Notes under the pieces: model-generated
Seen by the model: the letters and a program-made list of their open reading frames with translations, nothing else
The model's database searches: none
Told to the model about the DNA's origin: nothing
Made by a program: the position numbers and the translations under genes
Shown here: positions 1 through 9,179 of the stretch, piece by piece
Layout: every line of letters begins with the position of its first letter
Numbering within the stretch: position 1 is the stretch's first letter
Origin: Rivularia sp963920925
GTDB lineage: Bacteria; Cyanobacteriota; Cyanobacteriia; Cyanobacteriales; Nostocaceae
Reading direction: 5' to 3'
Length of the DNA: 64,000 nucleotides
NCBI RefSeq assembly: GCF_963920925.1
Contig: NZ_CAWUDI010000026.1
Span: 57,642-121,641, forward strand

Positions 1-677
1 AGCAAGCAATAGAGTATTAACAACTGTTTCAAATGTATCGTATAAGCCAAAGGTATAGGCGTTTTTAAAATACGCTCGCACGCTCCTAAATTATCTACCA
101 TGCTATTGATTAATTCTTGCATCGTGATTAACTGATAATTATTTAGGCGATCGCGATTACACTGCTGTTGTAAATAATCTCCTATCCAAAAAGCTATTTC
201 TAGAGGAGGATGATTCATAGTTAGCAATGTCATGTATTTTGATTCGAGCATTAACTCTTCTAATTCACTATTTACAGGTAAAGAACGTAAGTGTAATTTA
301 GTTGCCACTGCGAAAGCAACTAGTAAACGCAATGCTGCAACTTTCTCTTTTCTATCTTCCGAAAATTTTTCATCTACAGATACCAAGATTAATCGCGCCA
401 AATTTCTGACATTATTGACAATATCCCCCCATGCTTTTCTACCTTCCCAAAAACGGTCATAAGCTGTATTCGTGCGAAACACAAGTAATAAACCTAGTAC
501 AATGCTAGGGATAACGCTACCTAAAATAGGTTGGGATACAGGAAAATTAAAATAATAAAGTAGAGAAACAAAGCTACCAAATAATCCAAAAAATATAACT
601 CGGTAGTAAATTGTTGTAATAACTGTACCTTTAACTTGGAAAGCTAATCGCAACCGTCTTAGTCTCTGTGACCCCAT
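1..677 (-). CDS. Bestrophin family channel protein (UPF0187), C-terminal part cut by window edge
   Basis: The minus-strand reading frame starts at the ATG at 675-677 and stays open to the first base of the window, so at least 225 residues are present and the end is missing. The translation begins MGSQRLRRLRLAFQVKG, has a hydrophobic N-terminal segment (VIFFGLFGSFVSLLYYF), then the family hallmark NTAYDRFWEGRKAWGDIV and later CERILKTPIPLAYTIHLK. These match bacterial bestrophin-like proteins, which form pentameric anion or cation channels in the inner membrane; cyanobacterial and algal relatives have been linked to bicarbonate or chloride flux. The exact ion cannot be read from the sequence. 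The gene stands alone here, divergent from the porin gene across a 657-bp AT-rich gap. Confidence 0.88.
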   Translation of the reverse strand, partial: MGSQRLRRLRLAFQVKGTVITTIYYRVIFFGLFGSFVSLLYYFNFPVSQPILGSVIPSIVLGLLLVFRTNTAYDRFWEGRKAWGDIVNNVRNLARLILVSVDEKFSEDRKEKVAALRLLVAFAVATKLHLRSLPVNSELEELMLESKYMTLLTMNHPPLEIAFWIGDYLQQQCNRDRLNNYQLITMQELINSMVDNLGACERILKTPIPLAYTIHLKQLLILYCL

Positions 678-1334
678 GCAGGTACCCGAATAAATATTAA
701 TTTTTGTTTAAGATATAAACATTTAGAGTATAAATTAATATGCGTCGGATGGTATTCATTTTATTGATACTTTGACTAAAATAATGTGCTTATACAAGCG
801 TCTCACTAACTTGAGTATTGACAAATCAACTCTTCCCCTTTATAGTTACTACCTCTACCTAAATCAGAAAAAAATTACTTCGTTTAAGTGCAGAATTATC
901 CATCCTAAAGTAAGATGTCGTTAAGAATAAGTTAAGTTAATTTTAATGTGAACTTTTCAATAATTTTAGAATTAACTCGGAGGTTGCGAGCAAAGGTAGT
1001 GTAAAACATCAAGTAAGACTTGAAGTAAAACAGATAAAGTTGTTTATCATCAGCTTTTACTTTTTTATCTCAATTGTGTGACAGTTAACAATCTGACCAT
1101 ATGATTGCGTTCTATTTTACTTGTCTTATAATTAAAGGCTATAAAGGATATGTTTTTGCATAAGTTAATTACATCGATCTTTATTTAAATTTAGTCGGTT
1201 ATTAGCTTAGCAATAATTAAAATTGTGTGTGGGGTGATTGTGCCTCCTAAACAAGTTTCACTATCTAAGTGGATTAACGATCAAATTTGCAGCAAAGTAG
1301 ATTATCCGTGTAAGGTGTGAGGAGAAGAGGAATA
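678..1334. other. Divergent intergenic region, bestrophin / porin
   Basis: This 657-bp AT-rich gap separates two divergently read genes and must hold both promoters. I see no credible gene in it. A perfect inverted repeat TCAAGT-aag-ACTTGA lies at 1009-1023, about 310 bp before the porin start, and could be an operator. The porin ribosome binding site is the purine run gaggagaagagga at 1319-1331. Confidence 0.4.
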
Positions 1335-3155
1335 ATGTCTAATTTTTTGTGGAAATCCTTGGCGTTAAGTCAGGCCGTTTTCGGAGCTTCATTGTTAGTT
1401 TCAACAACTGCGATCGCGGCTCCCAGTACTACTGAATCTGAAGCTGTTAGTACTGAAGTATCTCAATTCGAAAAGTCGGGAACTGAAACTCCATCTGTAT
1501 TTTCAGCTTCTTTAGAATCTCAAGAAACACAAACGTTGGCTCAAGCTCAACAAACTGAAGACAACGTTTTACAAGAAGTAAACCAGTACAGTAGTGAAGG
1601 ACAAGAGAATGGAAGTCAATCTCAGGTAACTTCCGTTTCTCAGTTTTCCGACGTACAGCCAACCGATTGGGCTTTCCAAGCTTTGCAATCATTGGTTGAG
1701 CGTTATGGCTGTATAGCTGGTTATCCTAACGGTACCTATCGTGGAAACCGTGCTTTAACTCGTTATGAATTTGCAGCAGGTTTGAATGCTTGTTTGGATA
1801 GAGTTAACGAATTAATAGCAACTGCTACTGCTGATATTGTTACCAGAGAAGATTTAGCAACTTTACAGCGTTTGCAGGAAGAATTTTCTGCTGAACTAGC
1901 TACTTTACGCGGACGAGTAGATGCTTTAGAAGCGCGTACCGCTGAAATCGAAGCGAATCAATTTTCTACAACAACCAAACTAGTTGGTGAAGCGATTTTC
2001 GCCCTAACCGATGGTTTTGGTGACACTGCTGACGACCTTAACAATACCGTCTTCCAAAACAGAATTCGCTTGGACTTGCAAACCAGCTTCACTGGTAAAG
2101 ATGTTTTGCATACCCGTTTAGCGACTGGTAACGCTCAGCGTTTGAATACTGGAACAGATGTTGATGGAGATGGAATTGCCGATGTTAGCGGTGAGAACTT
2201 CCAAACCTTTAACTTAACTGGCGATCCAACTAATAGCAATGACGTTTATTTAGACTGGTTAGCTTACTATACCAACCTCGGTCCTGCACAACTTTATGTT
2301 TCTGCTACCGGCGGTATTCATAGCGATTATGCTGCTACAGTTAATCCTTACTTCGAGGATTACGACGGTGGTAATGGTGCCTTGTCTACCTTCGCTTCCG
2401 AAAGTCCCATCTATCGTATCGGTGGTGGTGCAGGTGCGGCGCTGAATATCAAATTTGGTGCAGGTAACAGTATTCTCAGACCAAGTTCTTTAACAGTTGG
2501 TTACTTGGGTTCAGAACCTAGCAATCCAGGAATTGGTTCTGGTATATTCAACGGTAACTATGCCGCTCTGGGACAGTTGAACTTTAACGTTAGTAACCGC
2601 ATTGCATTAGCTGCAACCTACGTTCATGGCTATCATGGTGCAGGTAGTACCTTGTTTGATGCTGGTGGATTTGGAGGTACAACAACAAGAGCAGATGGTT
2701 CAGTTATTCCTACTCCTGTAGTTGGTACCACACAAGCAAACTTGATTGAAAATCCGTCTTCAAGTAACTCCTACGGTTTAGCAGCAGCAATTAGACCAAG
2801 CGATAAGTTCTCAATTAGTGGTTTTGTTTCTTACCACGACGTTACAGGCTTTGGCGCTGACGATGACTTTGAAGCTTGGAGTTGGGGTGCTGGTATAGCT
2901 TTACCTGACTTCGGTGGTAGAGGTAATGTTTTAGGTGTCTTCGCTGGTGCTCAACCTTACTCTTTAAATAGAGGCTTAGCTACTGATGGTCGTAATGATG
3001 CTGATATTCCTTACCACATCGAAGGATTCTACAAGTATCGCGTCAACGATAATGTTTCCATCACTCCGGGCGTTATTTATCAGACCTCTTCTGGACAGAA
3101 TGATGATAGCGATGATACGTTCATCGGTACTCTCAGAACAACCTTTACGTTCTAG
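1335..3155 (+). CDS. SLH-domain outer-membrane porin, OprB / cyanobacterial iron-uptake porin family
   Basis: This is an outer-membrane beta-barrel of 606 residues, about the usual size for cyanobacterial SLH porins. A Sec signal peptide (residues 1 to about 29, ending TTAIAA) is followed by a Gln/Ser/Thr-rich linker. One S-layer-homology domain follows (about 103-164; SDVQPTDWAFQAL and the GYPNGTYRG turn), which in this family binds the periplasmic peptidoglycan-linked polymer. A short coiled coil (about 165-210) precedes an OprB-type barrel ending in Phe (TLRTTFTF), the usual C-terminal signal for barrel insertion. I chose the ATG at 1335 because the signal peptide starts cleanly there behind a strong Shine-Dalgarno; a GTG at 1317 would add six charged residues. 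Related proteins carry inorganic ions, including iron, across the outer membrane. Substrate here is inference. Confidence 0.93.
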   Translation: MSNFLWKSLALSQAVFGASLLVSTTAIAAPSTTESEAVSTEVSQFEKSGTETPSVFSASLESQETQTLAQAQQTEDNVLQEVNQYSSEGQENGSQSQVTSVSQFSDVQPTDWAFQALQSLVERYGCIAGYPNGTYRGNRALTRYEFAAGLNACLDRVNELIATATADIVTREDLATLQRLQEEFSAELATLRGRVDALEARTAEIEANQFSTTTKLVGEAIFALTDGFGDTADDLNNTVFQNRIRLDLQTSFTGKDVLHTRLATGNAQRLNTGTDVDGDGIADVSGENFQTFNLTGDPTNSNDVYLDWLAYYTNLGPAQLYVSATGGIHSDYAATVNPYFEDYDGGNGALSTFASESPIYRIGGGAGAALNIKFGAGNSILRPSSLTVGYLGSEPSNPGIGSGIFNGNYAALGQLNFNVSNRIALAATYVHGYHGAGSTLFDAGGFGGTTTRADGSVIPTPVVGTTQANLIENPSSSNSYGLAAAIRPSDKFSISGFVSYHDVTGFGADDDFEAWSWGAGIALPDFGGRGNVLGVFAGAQPYSLNRGLATDGRNDADIPYHIEGFYKYRVNDNVSITPGVIYQTSSGQNDDSDDTFIGTLRTTFTF

Positions 3156-3188
3156 AGAACTAACGAAAATCTAACAGTTTGATATAAG

Positions 3189-3222
3189 TTGCTCCCTGTT
3201 AATTAATGGGGAGCAATTTATT
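3189..3222 (+). terminator. Probable rho-independent terminator after the porin gene
   Basis: TTGCTCCC at 3189-3196 pairs with GGGAGCAA at 3209-3216 across a 12-nt loop and is followed by tttatttg. It sits 33 bp after the porin stop codon. Confidence 0.65.
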
Positions 3223-3378
3223 TGTAAAGAGAAAGCAGCAAACCCCAGTGGAGAACCGGAGTATACTAAAGAAAGTTAGGAATGATGGGTTAGGAGTTAG
3301 GAGTTGTGTCAATTTGAATCTGACATTGGTAAGTAGTGCGATCGCCTTGGTCGCTGGCAGTGTCAATAATTCTGCTAG

Positions 3379-3517
3379 GTTCGTAGTAGCGCCGTCTAGC
3401 CTATGGCACGCCTGACGGCGAACGCCTCCGGATTCCGGAATTCGGATGCGCTGTAAACGAAGTTTTCTCGTTAGCGAAGCGTCTCCCTCCGGGAGATAGA
3501 GTAGCGCTACTACGAAC
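3379..3517. repeat. Interspersed repeat with terminal inverted repeats (gttcgtagtagcgc family)
   Basis: The 14-bp arm gttcgtagtagcgc at 3379-3392 is mirrored exactly by gcgctactacgaac at 3504-3517. The interior carries further palindromic G+C-rich pieces (cctccggattccggaattcgg; ctccctccgggag), unlike the AT-rich surroundings. Related pieces occur at 39083-39115 and 43494-43549, so this is a dispersed family. It has no coding capacity and looks like a small non-autonomous palindromic element. Confidence 0.7.
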
Positions 3518-3596
3518 AAATGATTACCCCACAAAATTAATGTGGTGGAGTACTAGAAACAAGATAAAGAAATATTTTTGAAACCTTTAATATCAC

Positions 3597-3634
3597 AACT
3601 CCAAACTCCAAACTCCAAACTCCAAACTCCTAAT
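3597..3634. repeat. Heptanucleotide short tandem repeat (actccaa units)
   Basis: About five head-to-tail copies of a 7-bp unit (aactccaaactccaaactcc and onward). Short tandemly repeated sequences of this length are typical of heterocystous cyanobacteria. It ends about 25 bp before the Rrf2 gene. Confidence 0.8.
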
Positions 3635-3658
3635 CCTTAACTTTTATCAAAACAGCTT

Positions 3659-4096
3659 GTGGAACTATCGTGTAAATCAGAATATGCAATTTTGGCGTTA
3701 TTGGAATTAGCAACCCATTACCAAAAAGGGGAGCCATTGCAAATTCGGCAAATTGCAGCTAAACAAAATATACCCGACCGTTATTTAGAACAACTGCTGG
3801 CAACGTTGAGACGTGGTGGACTTGTTAAAAGTCAACGTGGTTCTAAAGGTGGCTATTTCTTGACGCGAGAACCTTGGAAAATTACTTTATTTGATGTTTT
3901 TGTATGTGTGGAAGGGCTTGACAAATTACAAAATTGTGAAGAAGACAGTACTAAAACTTCAGATAGTGCTGTTGTAGAAGATATTTGGGAAGAAGCACGT
4001 CAAGCTGCTAATTCGGTATTACAAAAATATACGCTTTTAGATTTGTGTGAAAAGCGAGACTCCCACAAGCATTTGGATATTATGTATTACATTTGA
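3659..4096 (+). CDS. Rrf2 family transcriptional regulator
   Basis: A 145-residue winged-helix DNA-binding protein; family members run 130-165 residues. The N-terminus MELSCKSEYAILALLELA is the classic Rrf2 start, and LVKSQRGSKGGYFL is the wing. The start is a GTG. In IscR-type members three cysteines in the C-terminal half bind an iron-sulfur cluster. Here only isolated cysteines are visible past the DNA-binding part (one in FVCVEG, one in LQNCEED, one in LDLCEK) and the usual close spacing is not obvious. The gene lies 226 bp upstream of cysteine synthase in the same direction, which recalls CymR-type Rrf2 regulators of sulfur metabolism. A role in cysteine or sulfur control is therefore inference from family and neighbour. 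Confidence 0.88.
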   Translation: MELSCKSEYAILALLELATHYQKGEPLQIRQIAAKQNIPDRYLEQLLATLRRGGLVKSQRGSKGGYFLTREPWKITLFDVFVCVEGLDKLQNCEEDSTKTSDSAVVEDIWEEARQAANSVLQKYTLLDLCEKRDSHKHLDIMYYI

Positions 4097-4322
4097 TGGG
4101 AATTGGGCATTGGGCATGGAGCAAGGTATATTAAATTAATTATTTAACATTTGGTTATAAGTTGATGATTAGGTTGGCTATTCATAAGATATATATAAGC
4201 ATTTGATTCACATACAATTCAAAAATATAATTCTTGTAGGACAGGCGAGACAGCTTGTTCCCAATGCCAAATTACTAATTACCAATTACCTTACTCCCTA
4301 CTCCCTATTCCCTATAAAAAAA

Positions 4323-5285
4323 ATGCGTATTGCTCGTAATATTACAGAACTTGTTGGTAGAACTCCTTTAGTACAACTCAATCGCATTCCGCAAGCCGAG
4401 GGTTGTGTCGCGAATATTGCGATGAAGTTGGAAAGTATGAATCCTGCGGCATCGGTAAAAGATCGAATTGGCGCTAATATGATTAATGCCGCCGAAGCAG
4501 AAGGTTTGATTACTCCTGGAAAAACGCTTTTAGTGGAACCGACTTCTGGAAACACAGGAATCGCCTTAGCGATGGTAGCGGCGGCTAAAGGTTATCAATT
4601 AGTGTTAACAATGCCAGATACGATGAGTTGCGAACGAAGGGCAATGTTGCGAGCTTATGGGGCGGAACTACAGTTAACGCCGGGTATTGAAGGCATGAGC
4701 GGAGCAATTCGACAAGCCCAAAAAATTGTTGATACTACACCTGGCGCGTATATGTTGCAACAGTTTCGCAACCCTGCAAATGCGAAAATACACAGAGATA
4801 CTACCGCAGAAGAAATATGGCAGGATACAGACGGTAACGTGGATATGGTTGTAGCTGGGATAGGAACCGGGGGAACAATAACGGGTATCGCCGAAGTCAT
4901 TAAAGCACGTAAACCAGATTTTAAGGCGATCGCCGTTGAACCAGCTTCGAGTCCCGTGTTGTCGGGAGGAAGGCCTGGATATCACAAAATCCAAGGAATT
5001 GGAGCGGGATTTGTTCCTCAGATACTAAAAGTAGAATTAATTGACGAAGTAATTTCTGTTACCGATAGTGAGGCGATCGCCTACGGGCGAAGATTGGCTA
5101 GAGAAGAAGGATTATTGTCGGGTATTTCAACGGGAGCGGCTTTATGTGCGGCAATTCAAGTTGCTAAACGTAAGGAAAACGAAAAACGTTTAATTGTATT
5201 GATTCAGCCCAGCTTCGGAGAAAGATATTTAAGTACGCCGCTGTTCCAAGATTTGGAAGATAAGCCAGTTAGTAGCATCAACTAA
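4323..5285 (+). CDS. cysK: Cysteine synthase (O-acetylserine sulfhydrylase), CysK type
   Basis: A 320-residue PLP enzyme that makes L-cysteine and acetate from O-acetylserine and sulfide in the cytoplasm. Visible motifs are NITELVGRTPLVQLNRI at the N-terminus, the PLP-binding lysine K46 in NPAASVKDR, the substrate loop TSGNTGIALA, and the phosphate loop GTGGTITGI. Length matches bacterial CysK. The frame is open back to 4203, but that stretch lies over low-complexity intergenic repeat (ttactccctactccctattccc) and its translation is not family-like, so the ATG at 4323 is the better start. The Shine-Dalgarno is weak. CysM is a less likely alternative, since the loop motifs are CysK-like. Confidence 0.94.
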   Translation: MRIARNITELVGRTPLVQLNRIPQAEGCVANIAMKLESMNPAASVKDRIGANMINAAEAEGLITPGKTLLVEPTSGNTGIALAMVAAAKGYQLVLTMPDTMSCERRAMLRAYGAELQLTPGIEGMSGAIRQAQKIVDTTPGAYMLQQFRNPANAKIHRDTTAEEIWQDTDGNVDMVVAGIGTGGTITGIAEVIKARKPDFKAIAVEPASSPVLSGGRPGYHKIQGIGAGFVPQILKVELIDEVISVTDSEAIAYGRRLAREEGLLSGISTGAALCAAIQVAKRKENEKRLIVLIQPSFGERYLSTPLFQDLEDKPVSSIN

Positions 5286-5300
5286 CGATAAATCGGAATA

Positions 5301-5999
5301 ATGCCAAAATCTAATCACTACGAAACTCTTAATATTGATAGGAATGCAAGCCAAGCGGAGATAAAACAAGCTTATCGCCGCTTGGTAAAGTTGTTTCATC
5401 CCGACGTGAATCAACAAGCAACAGATAGGGAAAAAATTATTCGTATAAATGCTGCTTATGAAGTTTTGAGCGATACTCAAAGTCGTCAGTCTTATGACAG
5501 ACAAATGCATTACAGCTTTGAGAAAAGGAATAGCAAAAGACAACAACGGACTCAAACAGCGCAACAACAAGAGAAAAAGAGACGCAAGACGAGACGAAAT
5601 GCCGACGAGCAGGTTGAGGAATGGCTGCGCTTTGTATATCAGCCAGTTAATCGCTTTGTATGCGGTATTCTTGATTCGTTAGACGAACAAATCGAAAAAT
5701 TAGCAGCAGATCCATTTGACGATGAGTTGTTAGAAGAGTTTGGAGATTATTTACAAAATTGTACGGAAGAGCTAAAGCTTGCACAAACTACTTTTCATTC
5801 TTTTCCTAATCCTCCTAGCTTCGCCAGAGCTGCGGCTCATCTTTATTACACTTTGAGTCAAATTAGTGATGGTTTAGGAGAGTTAAAATATTTTCCTCTC
5901 AATTTTGATGAAAGTTACTTGCACGCAGGACAAGAAATGTTTCGCATTGCGACTCAATTATATTATGAAACACAAGATTCTATGGGTGCTTACAAATAA
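5301..5999 (+). CDS. J-domain (DnaJ-like) co-chaperone protein
   Basis: A 232-residue protein. Residues 5-70 form a J domain with HYETLNIDRNASQAEIK, the essential HPD at 33-35 (LFHPDVN) and the C-terminal AYEVLSD helix. J domains stimulate ATP hydrolysis by Hsp70/DnaK. A basic Gln/Arg/Lys-rich linker (about 75-105) follows. The C-terminal 125 residues are helical, have no Gly/Phe region, no zinc-finger cysteines and no DnaJ C-terminal peptide-binding domain. It is therefore a type III J protein and not DnaJ itself. It starts 15 bp after cysK, so the two may be co-transcribed, perhaps only by read-through. Confidence 0.88.
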   Translation: MPKSNHYETLNIDRNASQAEIKQAYRRLVKLFHPDVNQQATDREKIIRINAAYEVLSDTQSRQSYDRQMHYSFEKRNSKRQQRTQTAQQQEKKRRKTRRNADEQVEEWLRFVYQPVNRFVCGILDSLDEQIEKLAADPFDDELLEEFGDYLQNCTEELKLAQTTFHSFPNPPSFARAAAHLYYTLSQISDGLGELKYFPLNFDESYLHAGQEMFRIATQLYYETQDSMGAYK

Positions 6000-6456
6000 A
6001 TAGCAGTAATTTTTTGCGGGAAATTGAATTTACGGACATAATAAACAAGATTTTTGAAAAAGAAAACCAATTTATTTCGATGCTAGTCTCAGTGAAAAAG
6101 TCTTGTTAAGATAGTATTCTTTAATTTTTAAGAAAAGACTTGTTTTTCGCTACATATTAAAATATTATTTATTTTCTAAGAACTATCGGATTATTGGTGT
6201 ATTCAAAATCTAACTGCTTTTGCTGTCAAAAAATATTTTTCAGACTTGGATTGTTCGCAGTAATGAAAATTAACCGGCTAGCATATCTATTTATTATTAA
6301 GATAATAGGAGATTAGACTAAAATTGTTTAAAATAATGATGCTAAAGCCTTTTTTTTTGACAAATAATAATTATAAAATTGTTATATCTAAGTAAATACT
6401 TCGATAGAAGGGGCATTTTCCTTCCAAGCGCAATCAAGTTATTCAAAGCCCAGAGA
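6000..6456. other. Intergenic region, no feature recognised
   Basis: 457 bp of AT-rich sequence between the J-domain gene and the sensor kinase. It presumably holds the promoter of the kinase gene. The kinase frame is open from 6379, but that extension is not receiver-like. I see no repeat or RNA structure here that I can support. Confidence 0.4.
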
Positions 6457-7683
6457 ATGGAAATACAAAAAAACCTAATTTTAATTGTTGATGATAACAT
6501 TGATAACCTCAATATCTTATCTGATGTGATGCAAGTACATGGACATTGCGTGTCGGTTGCTAGTGATGGTGAAAGTGCGTTGAACGAACTAAAAGCTATT
6601 TCTCCCGACTTAATTTTATTAGATATTATGATGCCGGGGATGGATGGATTTGAAACTTGTATGCGGTTGAAAGCGGATGAAAAAACAAAGGATATTCCAG
6701 TAATTTTCATGACGGCTCTTGCAGATACAGCAGATAAAATTAAAGGATTTAAAGTTGGAGCCGTAGACTATATTACTAAGCCATTTCAGCATGAGGAAGT
6801 AGTTGCGCGAGTCAACGTACAGTTAAAATTACGAAATTTGAATCGTCAACTACAAATATCCCAATTCAAATTAATGCAGGCTGAGAAAATCTCATCTTTA
6901 GGGCAATTAGTTGCTGGTGTTGCCCATGAAGTAAAGAATCCTGTCGGCTTCATCGGTGGTAATTTAGAACATACAGGTAATTACGTACAAGACTTAATTA
7001 GTTTATTAAACCTTTATCAAAAATATTTGCCAAATACACCAGAAGAAATTACACATAAAATTCAAGCAATCGATTTAAATTTTATATTAGAAGATTTACC
7101 AAAAATGATTGTTTCAATGAATCTAGGGATTGAGCGAATCGGCGACATTATGCAATCGCTACGTAAATTTTCACGTAAAGACGCAACATATAGAAAAAGT
7201 GCCGATATTCATCAAGGAATTGATACAACTTTGATGATTTTATCTCATCGATTGAAAGCTAACGAAGTTCATCCCAAAATTGAAGTTATTAAAGAGTACG
7301 GCGAGCTACCTGAAATTGAATGTTTTCCGGGACAACTTAATCAAGTATTTATGAATTTGCTCGCAAATGCTATTGACGTATTTGAAGATAAAGCTAAAAA
7401 GAATGAATTTTTTATTCCTCAAATTCGTATTAGCACACAATTAATCAATGATAATAGCCTAAAAATTATAATTGCTGATAATGGCTATGGAATGTCTGAG
7501 GAAGTGCGAAATAACTTATTTAATGCTTTCTTTACTACTAAACCAGAAGGGAAAGGTACTGGTTTAGGGCTTTCAATTAGCTATCAGATTATTACAGAAA
7601 TTCATCATGGTACTTTAGAATGTTTCTCTTCGCAAGGTGAAGGTACGGAGTTTGTAATTCAGATTCCGGTGAAATTAGGGTGA
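6457..7683 (+). CDS. Response receiver-histidine kinase (receiver at N-terminus)
   Basis: A 408-residue cytoplasmic signalling protein with no transmembrane segment. A CheY-like receiver occupies about 7-122, with acidic pair D12-D13, phospho-acceptor D56 in LLDIMMPGMDG, and K108 in TKPF. A short coiled linker leads to a HisKA-like dimerisation helix with H157 (GVAHEVKNPVGFI). The HATPase domain has an N box (NQVFMNLLANAID), G1 (ADNGYGMS) and G2 (GKGTGLGLSI). All catalytic residues are present. This receiver-first order is common in cyanobacteria: an upstream kinase can phosphorylate the receiver, which then controls the attached kinase. The ATG at 6457 is chosen because the receiver starts there; the frame upstream is open but not domain-like. 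No partner regulator is adjacent, so its pathway is unknown. Confidence 0.9.
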   Translation: MEIQKNLILIVDDNIDNLNILSDVMQVHGHCVSVASDGESALNELKAISPDLILLDIMMPGMDGFETCMRLKADEKTKDIPVIFMTALADTADKIKGFKVGAVDYITKPFQHEEVVARVNVQLKLRNLNRQLQISQFKLMQAEKISSLGQLVAGVAHEVKNPVGFIGGNLEHTGNYVQDLISLLNLYQKYLPNTPEEITHKIQAIDLNFILEDLPKMIVSMNLGIERIGDIMQSLRKFSRKDATYRKSADIHQGIDTTLMILSHRLKANEVHPKIEVIKEYGELPEIECFPGQLNQVFMNLLANAIDVFEDKAKKNEFFIPQIRISTQLINDNSLKIIIADNGYGMSEEVRNNLFNAFFTTKPEGKGTGLGLSISYQIITEIHHGTLECFSSQGEGTEFVIQIPVKLG

Positions 7684-7763
7684 TGGGGAGATGGGGCGAC
7701 AAGGGGAATTTTAACTATTAACCTTTAACCTCAATTACTCCTTACAGAAAAACGAGTTGAAAG

Positions 7764-7784
7764 CCCTTTGTTTTTAAACAAGGG
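7764..7784 (+). repeat. Hairpin directly before tnpB, candidate transposon left-end structure
   Basis: ccctttgttt pairs with aaacaaggg, with one bulged T, ending on the base before the tnpB ATG. Such subterminal hairpins mark IS200/IS605-type ends, but I cannot place the exact left boundary. It could also limit translation of tnpB. Confidence 0.4.
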
Positions 7785-9179
7785 ATGAAAACGAGAAATG
7801 ATAGTTTTAACTATCCAATGACATGGTACAATATATCTAGTTTTATAGCAAAACAAATGTATGGATGTCAGCAAGTTTTAGTAAAGCAAAATAAAGACTT
7901 GGTTGCAATATTAGAATTTTTATGTTCAGAGTCTCATAAACTCACAAACATGGGAATATACTATGCAAGACAGTTATATTTCAAAGCTAAAAAAGGAATT
8001 GGGAAATATGATTTAGAGAAGATATATAAAGACAATAATCATTATCAAGTATTGCACTCGCAAGCAGCACAACAAATATTAAGAACAGTCGCTGAATCAT
8101 TTAAATCTTTCTATGGTTTAATCAAAGCATACAAAGAAGGAAAAATAACTAATAGACCCCGAATACCGAACTATAGAAAAAAGAGAGGTATGGCTACAGT
8201 TAGTTATCCCAAACAAGCACTGAAATTAAAAGATGGTCAAATAAGAGTTCCGTTGGGTAATACTTGTAAATGTTGGTTTGGAATGGATAGTTTTCATATA
8301 CCAATACCAACAAATATTAATTTTGTGGACATCAAAGAATTAAGAATACTTCCTAGAAACAAATGTTTTTATATTGAGTATGTCTATAAAAAAGAAATAG
8401 ATAAAACTGAATTAAATCAAGATAATGTGCTGGGAATAGACCCAGGTTTAACCAATTGGTTAACTTGTGTATCTAATGTTGGAACCAGCTTTATTATTGA
8501 TGGCAAGCAAGTTAAATCTATGAATCGTTGGTACAACAAAAAAGTATCGACGATAAAAGATAATAAACCCCAAGGTTTTTGGAATCATAAATTAGCCGCT
8601 ATAACTGAAAAACGCAACCGTCAAATGCGTGACGGTATTAATAAAGCAGGGAAAATAGTAATCAATCATTGCTTAGAAAACAACATAGGGACTATTATTT
8701 TTGGTTGGAGTACAGGAAAGAAAAATCAAATAAAATTGGGTAAAAAGAATAATTCCGAATTTGTCCCCATTCCTACAGCTAGACTCAAAGATAGAATATA
8801 TCAACTGTGCGAACAATATGGAATTACATTTATAGAAACTGAAGAATCTTATACAAGCCTTTCATCGTTTTTAGATGGCGACTATCTGCCGAAATATGGT
8901 GAGAAACCCAGTGATTGGAAGCCGTCAGGAAAAAGAACAAAGCGTGGTTTGTATAGAACATCAAATAATTTTTATATCAATGCGGATGCGAATGCTTCTG
9001 CCAACATCATCCGCAAAGTAAGCAGGACGTTAAAGTTAAACCTTGACCAACTGTGTAGGGGCGTTTTGACTAGTCCCACCCGAATAAATCTTTGGGTGAC
9101 AGCTAATAAAGATAAAAAGTGTAGTGAAGAGGATTTATCCCTTCATGGAGCATCCTTATTAGAATCTCCTCGACTTTAG
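7785..9179 (+). CDS. tnpB: TnpB RNA-guided nuclease / IS605-family OrfB, without zinc ribbon
   Basis: A 464-residue TnpB-family protein, the group ancestral to Cas12. RuvC-I has D219 in GIDPGL and RuvC-III has D401 in NADANASANI. The RuvC-II position reads FGWSTG (306-311) and has no Glu where canonical TnpB carries one. Conserved acidic residues sit further on in ETEESYTS (E351, E353, E354). The four zinc-ribbon cysteines usually found between RuvC-II and RuvC-III are absent; this stretch reads SGKRTKRGLYRTSNNFYI. This matches the rearranged-site TnpB clade common in cyanobacteria. No tnpA Y1 transposase is nearby, so this is a solo-tnpB (IS1341/IS891-like) element. The gene looks intact. 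Confidence 0.9.
   Translation: MKTRNDSFNYPMTWYNISSFIAKQMYGCQQVLVKQNKDLVAILEFLCSESHKLTNMGIYYARQLYFKAKKGIGKYDLEKIYKDNNHYQVLHSQAAQQILRTVAESFKSFYGLIKAYKEGKITNRPRIPNYRKKRGMATVSYPKQALKLKDGQIRVPLGNTCKCWFGMDSFHIPIPTNINFVDIKELRILPRNKCFYIEYVYKKEIDKTELNQDNVLGIDPGLTNWLTCVSNVGTSFIIDGKQVKSMNRWYNKKVSTIKDNKPQGFWNHKLAAITEKRNRQMRDGINKAGKIVINHCLENNIGTIIFGWSTGKKNQIKLGKKNNSEFVPIPTARLKDRIYQLCEQYGITFIETEESYTSLSSFLDGDYLPKYGEKPSDWKPSGKRTKRGLYRTSNNFYINADANASANIIRKVSRTLKLNLDQLCRGVLTSPTRINLWVTANKDKKCSEEDLSLHGASLLESPRL

Noticed and set aside
232..462. 76-codon plus-strand open frame
   Set aside because: It is antisense to the bestrophin gene, whose minus-strand frame has clear family motifs over the same bases.
3199..3534. 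Open frames on both strands after the porin gene
   Set aside because: They lie over the palindromic repeat and terminator; the translations are not protein-like and the frames arise from symmetrical repeat sequence.
3597..3634. Tandem actccaa units as a possible CRISPR array
   Set aside because: Units are 7 bp with no spacers and no cas genes; this is a short tandem repeat.
4203..4322. 40-residue N-terminal extension of cysteine synthase
   Set aside because: It covers low-complexity intergenic repeats and has no family similarity; the conserved CysK start fits the ATG at 4323.
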